This document shows, piece by piece, positions 36,101 through 47,100 of a DNA stretch of 64,000 nucleotides. The position numbers and the translations under genes were made by a program. Every line of letters starts with the position of its first letter. Within the stretch, counting starts at the first letter, position 1. The notes beneath the pieces are model-generated. The model was given only the letters and a program-made list of their open reading frames with translations. It did not search any database and was not told the origin of the DNA. Source of the DNA: Rhizophagus irregularis (taxonomy: Eukaryota; Glomeromycota; Glomeromycetes; Glomerales; Glomeraceae); contig NC_089433.1 in NCBI RefSeq assembly GCF_026210795.1, forward strand, positions 4,551,001-4,615,000, given 5' to 3'.

Positions 36101-38999
36101 TTAAACTAACAATTCTTTATTTAAATTATATAAATATATAGGGTGTAAGTTATTTATTTAATTCTATTATTACATATTGTTATAATATTTACATACATTT
36201 TAAACTATCTTAATTCTTTATTTAAAAAATTATTTTGTAATTTCTTTTAGTTGGTAAGCTATTTATTTAATTCTATCATTGCTTATTGTTATAATATTTA
36301 CATATAATTTAAACTAACTAAATTCTTCACTTGAAAAATTATTTAAATAATATAGGGTGTAAGTTATTTATTTAATTCTATTATTACTTTATATTGTTAT
36401 AATATTTACATTTGTTTAAACTAACTAAATTCTTTATTTAATAGATCGTAAGTTATAAATTATTTATTGCTTACATTATTACTTATTGTTATTATTATAA
36501 TATTTACATATAATTTAAATTAACTAAATTCTTTATTAAAAAATCATTTAAATAATATAGAGAGTAAGTTATTTATTTAAATCTATTATAGTATTATTAC
36601 TTATTATTATAATATTTACATATAATTTAAACTAACAAATCCTTTATTTAAAAAATTATTTTAATAATATAGGGAGTGAGTTATTTATTTAATTCTATTA
36701 TTACTACTTATGATATTTACATATATTTAAACTAACTAAATTCTTATTTAAAAAATTATTTAAATAATATAGAGAGTGAGTTATTTATTTAATTTTATTA
36801 TTACTTATTATAATAATATTTACATATAATTTAAACTAACTAAATTCTTTATTTAAAAAATTATTATATAGATGGTAAGTTATTTATTTAATTCTATTAT
36901 TAATCATTGTAATAATATTTACATTTAATTTAAATTAACTAAATTCTTTATTTAAAAAAATTATTTAAATAACATAGCTCGTAAGTTATTTATTTAATTC
37001 TATTATTACTTAGTATCATTATAATATTTACATATAATTTAAGCTAAACTAACTAAATTCTTTATTTAAAAAATTATTTTGTAATTTCCTTTAGATTGTA
37101 AGTTATAATTTACTATTTATTTAATTCTATTATTACTTATTATAATAATATTTACATATAATTTAAACTAACTAAATTCTTTATTTAAAAAAATTATTTT
37201 ATAGATGGTAAGTTATTTATTTAATTCTATTATTACTTATTGTTATAATATTTACATTTAATTGAAACTAACTATTTAATTTCCTTTAGATGGTAAGTTA
37301 TTTATTTAATTCTATTATTACTTATTGTGATAATATTTACATATAATTTAAACTAACTAAATTTTTATTTAAAAATTATTTAATAATATAGCTTGTAAGT
37401 TATTTGTAATTTTATTGTTATATATTTTATATTTATTTGTTAACTGTATTCTTTCATTTAAAATTTCTATTACTTTAGTTGGTAAGTTGTGAAATATAGC
37501 TTATTATTATTATATATATTTGTACAAGAACTAAGACATATATTATCTTAAATTCCAATTTAAATTTTAGAGTGAGTGTTAATTTTAATCTTAAATTTTG
37601 TGTCAATTTTATTATGAACTTTAATTATTTAAATTTATAGATTTGGAAAAAGTGGAAATACAATTATAGATAAATTTATCCTTGAAAAAAGATTAAAATG
37701 GATTCCTTATAATAAATTTAAAAATGTTGAATATCTTAATGAAGGAGGATTTGGTACTATATACAAAGCTATTTGGTTAAAAAATAATGAAGATAATAAA
37801 GAAGTAATTCTTAAATGTCATAATAATTTAAATGAAAATTTAAATGAATTTTTAAATGAAGTATGATAGTATATTATTTATTTTTTTCAATTTGAATTAT
37901 AATTTACTTATATTAATATATTATTATTTTTTATAGTGGAAATATCATGAAAGATGTTTAGATTCAATTGAAATTATTTATTTTTATGGATTTACAAAAG
38001 ATCCAGATACTTTAAAATATATGGTAGTAATAGATTATGCAAACAAAGGTAATTTAAGAGGAAACTTAACAAGAATAATCAAAAATAATTGGGATCAAAA
38101 ATTATATATGTTGTGTGAAATTATTTCTGGACTTAATAGTATACATGAACAAAATCTTATTCATTGTGATTTTCATGATGGTAATATTTTAAATCATAAT
38201 GAGGATAAAATTTATGTTAGTGATTTAGGATTATGTCAGCCTGTAAAATCATTTTTGAAAGAGTATAATATTTATGGTGTTGTACCATTTATGGCACCTG
38301 AAGTTTTAAGAGGCAAATCTTATACTCCAGCTAGTGATATATATAGTTTTTCTATGATTATGTGGGAATTTACATCTGGTACGCCACCATTTAACAATAG
38401 AGCACACGATATTCAACTTAGTTTAAGTATTTGTAAAGGTGAACGTCCTGAAATTATTGAAAATACTCCACAATGTTATGTAGATTTAATGAAAAAATGT
38501 TGGGATGAAGATCCATTAAACAGGCCATCTTCTAAGGAAGTTTTAAAAACTATTATAAAATGGATTGGTCTTCCTTCTAACAAGAAAATTAAAGATATTG
38601 ATAAAGAATTAAAATGTAATATTATGGAATTTATAAATGCACCAATTGGGCATAACATTCTTACTACTGAATCTCATCCACAGGCTTGTTATACAAGTCG
38701 CATACTTGATTTTACTAGTAAAAAATTGAATGAAATTCTTGAAAGTGAAGATTTGAATAGTTGTATAATTAAAGATTTGAAGTCATTAGGTATGTAATAT
38801 AGTATATATAAAAATTAATCTTGCAAATCATTTTTGTGAAATTAATTTATTATTTAATATTAAAACAGATAAAAATACTAGTAAAAAATTGAATGAAATT
38901 CTTGAAAGTGAAGATTCACAAACTTATTATGCAAGCCATTCTTCTACTGGCATAACTGAAGAGTTGGATGATTGTATAATCAAAGATACAAGTAATTAG
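33139..38999 (+). CDS. protein kinase with an N-myristoylation-type start and an array of ~40 three-base microexons
   Basis: Exon 1 (33139-33160) encodes MGQCIGK, with Gly2 and Cys4 as in myristoylated/palmitoylated proteins. Exon 2 (33244-33309) encodes SGSVNKKNGSEESEGSTEEY. Then follow 40 predicted 3-nt exons (33411-37481) and a 1-nt exon at 37571. Next are 37641-37860 (SGNTIIDKFI, WIPYNKF, GGFGTIYKA, Lys128), 37937-38789 and 38869-38999. All joins are in frame, for about 470 residues. The catalytic loop reads HCDFHDGN (219-226) instead of HRD, and DFG is DLG (239-241); APE is present. Asp and Lys are kept, so activity is possible but altered. If the intron at 38790 is retained the protein ends at 38797. 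The kinase domain is certain; the exon array is inferred from splice motifs and phase. Confidence 0.7.
34017..34160. mobile_element. 144-bp MITE inside one cassette intron
   Basis: CTTTACAGAAACTTCAAGA at the left is mirrored by TCTTGAAGTTTCTGTAAAG at the right; inside, GGCTTAATGCG and its inverse continue the palindrome. The paralogous cassette near 36700 has the same flanks without the insert, giving a natural empty site. Target duplication is ambiguous (TA or TT). Confidence 0.85.
35187..36144 (+). repeat. two near-identical ~479-bp segments, each five cassettes
   Basis: 35187-35665 and 35666-36144 match almost base for base; a visible difference is GTAGGT versus GTAAGT at the fourth donor. 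Each half contributes the triplets TTA, ATG, ATC, ATC and GGT, that is the codons for N-D-H-R-F. This is a recent tandem duplication. Confidence 0.9.
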
Positions 39000-39140
39000 G
39001 TATGTAATATAATATGATATAAAATAAACTAATTTTGCAAATTATATACATGTAATTAATTTTATTTACTTTAATTATTCAGATATTAAAATAGATAAAA
39101 ATCAACCAATTATTTATGTTTTAAAAAAGGTTTATAGTTT
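38790..39140 (+). repeat. duplicated last exon and intron of the kinase gene
   Basis: The exon at 38869-38999 repeats the phrase TSKKLNEILESED and C-I-I-K-D of the preceding exon's end, and the introns after both start with GTATGTAATAT. In the second copy the sequence before the donor reads AGTAATTAG, which in frame gives a stop. A third fragment starting with GATAAAAATC appears at about 39094. Confidence 0.75.
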
Positions 39141-39200
39141 TTTTAAGTTATATTTGACATCATGCATTTAACAAAAATTGCTCATTATTTTATTCTTTTT

Positions 39201-39530
39201 AGATTTATTTAAACACTAAGGCCAGAGTAGTAAAATATTTTAAAGATTCTTAGTTTGTAATTTAAATAATTCCTTTTATTTATATTTTATCCAAATATTA
39301 AATATATGAATTCTCTTAAAATTATTTAAACACTAGGACTAGAGTAGTAATTATTTTACAAATTTCTTAGCTTGTAATTTAAATAATTCCCTTTTTTTAT
39401 ATTTTATCCAAATATTAAATATATGGATTCTCTTCTTAGAACTATTTAAATACTAGGACTAGAGTAGTAAATATTTTACAAATTTCTTAGTTTGTAATTT
39501 AAATAAATCTTTTTTTTATAAATTATTAAA
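39201..39530. repeat. three ~118-bp tandem copies
   Basis: AGAGTAGTAA recurs at 39224, 39341 and 39461, each with the same surroundings (ATTTAAACACTAGG before; CTTAGTTTGTAATTTAAATAA after). Confidence 0.85.
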
Positions 39531-40089
39531 TAATAGGGTATATAAACCCATTTCTAATGCATAAATTGAAAATGAATAATGTAAAATTTTTATACTTATT
39601 TCAATAGCTGGTTGGATTTAATTTGTATTGTTGACTTTATTTTTAATATTATTTAAATATTTTGATTAATATAGGAATTACATTAAGGATATCTGGGTTA
39701 TTTTTTTTGATAATTCAAAGCCTGCTTACTTTATTCTATTTTGATGTATAAGTACATTTATATATGCTAAAATGAATATATATTTAATTGAAAAGAACTT
39801 TTTCCACTGATCACTTGTCCATAAATTTTAGGAAAAACTGATGAAACAAAAAGCGGAAGAGTTCATATGTAAAGTTATTTCTTGAGCCAGACAAATATTA
39901 TTAACTTCTTTAAATTCATTTTGAGACTAGATTCACACAAAGTTAATAGGAAAAATTCTTTTGGACCTGTTACAACATTTTTTCTTTTTTAACCTATACG
40001 GAGGCTTGAGACCTTGTAAAAGTTAGAGGACTTGTTTTACAACAATACGAATTGGCTTAAAGGAACAGAAATGGTATCACATAGTACAA

Positions 40090-40270
40090 CCCAGTAAAAA
40101 GTCCTGTACTGAATTCATATTAGGTTTGTATTGAATTTATACGTGAGCCCGTTTGGTACGAAAAATTGGACCATAAATAGGATAAAATTAAAATAAATAT
40201 GGCCAAATTTTATACCGAATGGGCTCATTTCATAATTGGCCTATATTTGGTACAAGAACTTTTTACTGGG
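40090..40270. mobile_element. 181-bp palindromic MITE with CAA target duplication
   Basis: Ends CCCAGTAAAAAGTCCTGTAC and GTACAAGAACTTTTTACTGGG are inverted. An inner pair TGAGCCCGTTTGGTA and TACCGAATGGGCTCA extends the palindrome. CAA flanks both sides (40087-40089, 40271-40273). No coding capacity; a PIF/Tourist-like origin is inferred from the 3-bp duplication. Confidence 0.88.
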
Positions 40271-41273
40271 CAAGTAAAGCTCTTTCCTTTGTTTTATCAG
40301 CTTGTTAGAAACTTTTACTCTTTGACCTTGGGTTTCTTGAGAATTTTAGGTCAAGTTTAGCATGGTGGTGGAAGGAAATAAAAATTTTTTGAGGAACCAA
40401 TGAAATTGGAAATCAATTGCATCATCTTGCCGGCGTAACTACATAGTCAAGTAATAGTAGTAAAAATATTTCAGGGACTAAGCAAGGTGACGTCAGATGG
40501 GATAATAAAGCAGGGTCGAATTTAGTTTTGGAGCTATTAGTTGTTATTTATTGTATATACATGTAACACTGTAACACATTCTAAGATTAGATTTATTAGA
40601 TTTGCTGCTAAATTTTCATCATTACTACTCTTGGGCATATTTAGTATCTATTGGGTTAGTAGTTTGGTGTAGAATTTCTTGGGCTAAATCCTGTTTTAGT
40701 TAAAGTTAAGACTTAAGACCGGGTTAGAATCCCTGGTAGTATTTGTTTTTCATTAAATGGTACACTAAATAAATGTTTAGTGTTAAATAGGAATGCAATA
40801 ATCCATTCTTTTATAAAAACATAAACAGAAGGAGTAAGAATTCCAGATCAAGTTAAAATAGATTTGCAATCATTTTTCTCTAATGTGGAATGAAAGATGA
40901 AACGAAAGATGATGATCGCAGCAATGTTAGTAATAATATCATAATTTAATAAAAGTCATAAATATATTACTCCAAGGAAATTCAAATATAATCATATTGA
41001 GGAAATTTTAAAGGGAGGAATTCTATTAGTAAAAAACTCTATTAACAAATTTGATAAGCTTTTTTTTGAAATTTCTATATTGCAATCATTGGTTGAATTT
41101 AAAGTGTAAAAATACCAAGTTCGAAAATTAAATATTTTGTATGACAATTAATAAATGATTGATTAATCATATGGCCGATTTGTCTCTTATCACTAATTAA
41201 TTTTTAGTGATAAATATAAATTATAATCAACATGCCGATCAAAATAACCTGAAAAAAGTGATAATAACAGATT

Positions 41274-43900
41274 ATGCACAATGACATACATGACGATTTC
41301 ATATTTAAACCAATTGTTGGTATCTTGAAACTAGTTTCTCGCAACTTTGAAACCTGTCAGGAATTGGTCTGTAATTGGTTTTATTTGGAAGGAACTATTT
41401 TATTTTGGAAAATGGTAAGTAGTATATTAAAAATTTATTATACTCACTTAACGAACCTTTTTTGCTTTAAAACAATAAAAATGGCTGGAACAACCGTACG
41501 TGTTCTCATTGCTGAAAGTAATTTTTTTTTCAATAATTTTTTTTAATGTAGGAAAGTTCAATAACACCCTTTTATCAATAGCTACGTTTTCTAATTGTGT
41601 TTTCATACATGATTATCCAAGAAGTTCTAAAATTGAAGCACATTTTCAATCAAATGAACGATTATATATTTCATATTACAATATTATTTCTCTGGGAACC
41701 TATCCTTCCACACCGAAATTGACACAAAAATCTAAAAACAACGCATCTCAATATCCAATACCCGACGATTATATAGTTGAAACAGAGTTTTCTGAAAGAA
41801 GTCTTATATGCAAAACTAAATATATTTCAGTTTCAAAGGTAGTATGCTATACAATTAATTGGAAGATTGGTCATGCAGAGTGGAGTGTTAGTAGTACCCA
41901 ATCTTCAACAGCTGTTGTTAATACATTTTTACAGGTATTTAACTCATATTTATATTAGATAAATTTTAATAACATACAATTAATTTTAATATTATATTTA
42001 ATAGAAAATTAACTCAACTAAATCATCTGGGCCTCAGTTATTTGGATTTGATATTGAGCCACTATATCATGCTTGTTTACAAATTGGGTTTTGACCTGCT
42101 ACTGCTGTTACAACAGAAGTTAATAACTGAAAAAGACCACTTGAAGATATCACTTCCTGTTCACAGCAAAATAAAAGATTTAACAGTTTTGGAAGGGATG
42201 TGCAAAAAGCAGTTGATGAATTGATTGTTAAACATAAGCTGACAAATTTATCTGGAGAGCCAATTTTATATTTACAGCATATTGGATTTGATTGCAAAAA
42301 GAATCAAGTTTGCATCAACTTCAAAGATTTGAATTCTATAACAATTCAAACAAAACTTGATGCTATTGTACATGTGTGTGATGAAGCACTTTTAAGTCGT
42401 GATGGATATCGGCATTTAGCAGCAGATGTACCATCACTTTTTTGTGAATATTTAGTTGCTGATCACTGAAATAAGATAAATAAATTAATAAATACTCAGA
42501 TACATGTGGAAATTTTTAATATAGAAGATATTGATCAATTTAATAGTGATAATATATAATTCTGATGAACGTGCTAGTGATGCTTTAGTAAATAATTATA
42601 AAGTAGGAAATGGGCTTATCGGTCACTTTCAACTTTACTTAAAATATTAATACCTGTTTGGAAAGGAAGAGAAAATCCTGTAATAATCCAGGAGATATTC
42701 TTCATATAAAACTTGGTGGAGATGGTCGTAATGTTGGGAGAAAACAAAATCATGTAATGGTTACTTTTTTGTTTATTAAATGAAAAGGATGATATACTTA
42801 AACCAAACTATCAATATAGGTATATTTTTTGTGTATTGTTAAATTAATTGTAATTTTAATAAAAAATAAAATAAAATTCATTACTGTTTTAGTATATATC
42901 TTTACATAGGTAAAGAAAAATATGAGACATTGGATAAAGTTGGCAAAATATTTGCCTTACAGTTGGCTGATTTAAAGGAGAATGGAATAATTGATGATGA
43001 TGGCGTTCACTGGCCTATTAAATTTTATTTTTCTGGTGATTGGAAGTTTACCTATATTATTTTGGGTCTAAATGCACCTAATTCTGAATATTTTTGTCTA
43101 TTCTGTGAATGTGATGCTAAATCCCGGCATAATATGGATCTTTTTTGGATGCCTACTGGAAATACTAAAGGTTAAAATTTTTTTCTAAATTGTTAATTGG
43201 TAAAAAAAAAATAATATGTAAGTAATCATTATAATTACATTAATTAGGGGGGAAAAGGGCATCTTTGTTTCCTGTGATTGATTTACTTAATTATATTTCT
43301 GATGAGCTTCATATCTTATTATGGATATCTGATATATTGATGGAATGTCTATTTAGAGATCTATTTAAGAAAAATGATTTTGAACAAAATTTTAAAGAAA
43401 AAATTGAAAAAAAATGAATGACATTAAAATACTACAATATTTTCCTGTAAGTGAATTTATACCTGGAGTACATGGAGTGGATATTAAAAATTTGTGGTGT
43501 AAATTTTATCAGTTGTATGAGGTTTTAAGAAAACCATCTCACACTGAAGCAGAAATTTTAAAATTTGAGGAAGATGCAAAAAATTGGCCAAATGAATTCT
43601 GCAACAGCAATTCTGGGACTTTATAGGAAGGATGATGTCACACCTTACATGCATATGCTTACAATGCATGTCCCTTATTTTATGTGTCGATTAAAGAAAA
43701 AAGGACTTTTGCTTAGATTATTTTCAACAAGTAGCATTGAAAAAAAAAATCACGATCAGGTATGATATAAAATTTTGCATAAATGTTTTCATTAACTTAT
43801 TATTCGTTTATTACTTATTAGGTTAGATTGTTTTTTAGAGGAACAACTATGGGAGGTGGTAAAAAAACTTCCTGTTGCTTATGATATACTAGTATTTAAA
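41274..43900 (+). pseudogene. transposon-encoded protein of an unnamed family, broken
   Basis: Ordered coding pieces: about 41274-41414 (FETCQELVCNWFYLEGTI), 41560-41934 (long piece with YTINWKIGHAEWSVS), 42005-42469 (split by TGA near 42092), about 42690-42760 (IKLGGDGRNVGRKQNHVMV), 42909-43174 (FYFSGDWKFTYIILGLNAPN, then YFCLFCECDAKSRHNM), 43248-43625 and 43626-43860 (VTPYMHMLTMHVPYFM, STSSIEKKNHDQV). The G-D-G-R, S-G-D-W-K-F and E-K-K-N-H phrases belong to a multicopy family seen in mycorrhizal fungi and some invertebrates (recollection, not checked). The in-frame TGA and frameshifts mark it as dead. A transposase role is inferred from its position within the TIRs. Confidence 0.55.
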
Positions 43901-44137
43901 AATTGGCAAATCTTTTATTTGATCCTAATGAAATAACATGTAGAAAAATTAATATTTATAATGGTGAAAATACAATCTAAATTATGTTTTACATACAAAA
44001 CTTCTAATTTATAATTTATTTATTTCTGGAATTCTGGTTGAAATCCAAAAAAAAATTCTATTAAAATATCTATAAATTATTTATTGATATCTTTTGATTT
44101 AATTCTTGAAGGGAAGCGTGGTAAAATAAGTCTATAT

Positions 44138-47100
44138 TAGTGTTCCAATCTGTGGATCATCCGTCATCCGTCAATAACTGTGATCTGAATCTGAATGGAT
44201 AAATTTAGTTCATCCGATGAGTGATCTGATGGATGATCCGTCTAACTAAATTTAGTTACTATGATCAAAGTTTAAAATAAAATTTTTTTTCAAATATATA
44301 ATTTTAATTTTAACGCTCCTTTTAAAAATGAGACTAATCGCTACATAAAACTCTTAACCAATGAAGACTTAAGAGCTGAAAATGAAAATTTGATTATTTT
44401 ATTAGAACTTTTCCCGTATTCTTTATTTTATTCACGAATTTTGTAGTTGTTTTCTTTCCTGATTTGCAAGCCTAATTACCCAGAACCTCCTAACTAAGCC
44501 GTTTGCTGAGAGAACAACTACATTTTACTTATAATAAGAAAGTTATTTAGGAAGAACATTTGAACTTTTCTTTTCTTTTCTTTTTTAGGAATGGGGTTTT
44601 CAACTTGATCTTGGTAAGTGTCGATGATGCTTCATGTTTCTCCTTTCAGGAATGACAATAACATTCCTCCTTTCTTTTTTTCAAAAGGAATGGATTCTGT
44701 CTAGACTGAAACAATTTAGGTAAATATTAGAGGGATTTCTTGTTTCTTCTTAATTTTTTTTCTTTCTAGGAACGGCATTGACTGTTCCTTCCCTTTTTTA
44801 GGAGCGGATTCAGCTCAGGCTTCTTAGAATGGCCTTAGGTAATATTGGAAGGTTTTTTTTAATCTTTTCTTTCCAGGAATGGTATTGACCGTTCCTTCTT
44901 TAATTTTTTTTTTAGGAATGGCATTAATTATCCCTTCTATCTTGTGACTTGGACTTTAACGTTATTAAGATTCTTGACTAGATTCACCATGAATTGAATT
45001 TAAGTGTTTGCCATTTCGTTTTAAAAATATTAACTTTTTGAAAAAATTAGGACACGTCCTAGTTCTTTTTGCAGTTAATATATTGCCAGCATTAGAGAAT
45101 AGTCTTTTGCTTGCAGTTGAACATGCATAAACTGCTAAGTATTTCTTAGCAAGACAAGTCAAGATTGGAAACTTTTCTTTTCACTTATATCACCATGCAA
45201 ATGGATCACCTTCTAAATCAATTTCCTCTAATTGTAAATAACCAATCTCATCATCAGCCAGAATAATTTTCTTCTTTAAGTCTGCAAAAATAGTATATGC
45301 TTTTTTGTTTTTTTTCCTATTATCATCTACATTTATAGGTAATAATAAATCATCATTTGAACCTTGAAACTTTAATTCTTTATATTTCTTTTCCAACAAA
45401 TCTTTAGCTGCATAACGTTCTGAATCAGAAACAAAGCTAAGATCTTTCATTCTTGGATCAAGTAAAGTGGGAAGAAGTTTATCAAGTGATGTAAGATCAT
45501 TCCAATAATAATTCATCACTGTGAAAAGACTGAGTTTAATTTGATCAATTAGACCATAACAATTAACAGGATTATTAATCTGAGTTCTTTTATTATTAGT
45601 CAGCAATTGTCATTCATTATTCTCTATTCCAGCTTGCAGTTATTCATTTTCTTCTACTGCCATATCTTCATCAAATGCCGTATCGTTATCACCAAAATTA
45701 ATATTAATTTTTTCAGCTGCTGCAACACCACATGATGTTGAAGGATGAAACCTCTTTTTGATGTTAATTAATATAGGATTCATCATTGAATGGGTACAAT
45801 AACTACTTCCTCCTAGAAGTTCTGTGGCTTCTGCATAAGGTTTTAATACTGGAATCAAATCCTGAATTAAATCCCATTCATCTGAAGTTAACATAATACT
45901 ATTTAACCTTTTTTCGAATCTAAATCATTTTTTGTAGTAAGAGTATTAATCAACATAATAATATGATTTTTAAGTTTCAAAAGCCTCTGCCAAGCTAAAT
46001 ATGATGAATTCCATCGTGTTGGTGAATCAGATATAACATGAAGATATTCAGATATCTTTTCAGGATTCTATATTATATACAAAATTTTAATATAATTTTT
46101 TGAATATTAAAAAAAAAAATAATAAAATTATGACAAAATACTTGCAATATATTCCTTTCTAAGATCATTATTCAAATCTGGAAATTTTTTCTGGATATCT
46201 TCTAAACGCTCACTCTGCTTTGAATGCAAAAAAAATTGATAAGACATTTTACACGTGCTATTAATACCTCTGCGGATTTCATACCCTTCCCAACAACCAA
46301 CTGTAGTATATAAGCTGTGCATCTTAGACAATTGACATTTTTCATATCTAGAATTGCTTTTTTGACATTAGAACTGTTATCTGTTGTTGCAGTAAATACC
46401 AATTCACGAATTTTCCATTCCTTCAATATTTCCTCAAGCGTTTCAAGAATATGTTGAGAGGTATGTGGATACTTTACGTAGGCTATATCCAAAGTATATT
46501 CGTGTAATTCAAATGAATTATTAATAAATAAACAAGTAATTCCAAAAAAGCCTTAGCGGTTCTTAACAGTCCAAAGATCCAAAGTCAAGGATACCAATTT
46601 GGCTTGAACTCTAATAGTTTGTTGCAATTTTGAAAAGGAAAAATTAAATGCATTGTGAATAATACCCTTTACAGTTTCTGGACAAGGCATAACAAAGGTA
46701 GGATTTAGTTGATTAATCAATTGGCAGAATTTTAGATTTGCAACAACGCTAATCAGTTGGATATCATCAACTATCCAATCAACAAGATATTGCCAGCATT
46801 CCTCTTGATTTTTTGCTGAATAATGTTTATGACTCTTTGTAACTTGATTATCTGGATCTTTAACAAACCTTATTGTTTTTACCATCTTTAGTGATATCAT
46901 GCTTATTTCTTAAATGATTTATCGCATTACCAGTAGACCCACTACTATTAATGTATATTTTTCTACATGGTGTTTGATTGGAAGCATCAATAACTTTACA
47001 GACAATTACTTGACGTGTTACACCTTTTATTTCTTGTGTCTCTTCATCCCAATAAGTCAATAAGTCCAAACCTAGCTAGTTTTTTTTTGCTGTTCTTAGA

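Larger units (their letters stand above)
33411..37571 (+). repeat. tandem array of intron cassettes separated by 3-nt microexons
   Basis: About 40 units, mostly 85-120 bp. Each starts with a donor (mostly GTAAGT; GTGAGT at 33983, 34235, 36676 and 36776; GTAGGT at 35460), most carry an ACTAAC-like branch-point motif 35-50 nt before the end, and each finishes in TAG or CAG. Three bases stand between each acceptor and the next donor. Starts by triplet: CTC 33411, 34437, 36978; TTT 33500; CTG 33613; ATT 33705, 34534, 34756, 37095; GGT 33787, 35076, 35184, 35663, 36142, 36356; TTG 33876, 34869, 36251, 37479; GGA 33980, 34645, 36673; AGA 34232, 36561, 36773; ATG 34331, 34968, 35367, 35846, 36872, 37205, 37290; TTA 35268, 35747; ATC 35457, 35550, 35936, 36029, 36445; CTT 37392. 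Confidence 0.85.
39141..41167. other. intergenic stretch
   Basis: It contains the triple repeat at 39201-39530 and the MITE at 40090-40270. Otherwise no gene is supported between the kinase gene and the transposon nest. Confidence 0.4.

Noticed and set aside
33411-37571. Plain satellite or centromere-type repeat as an explanation of the ~100-bp array
   Set aside because: Units keep donor, branch-point-like and acceptor motifs and an exact 3-nt spacer, sit inside a gene between in-frame exons, and preserve a stop-free phase; a plain satellite would not need these.
40715-40745. tRNA T-arm-like sequence (GGGTTAGAATCCC)
   Set aside because: No matching acceptor, D or anticodon arm at proper spacing; the stem needs a bulge.
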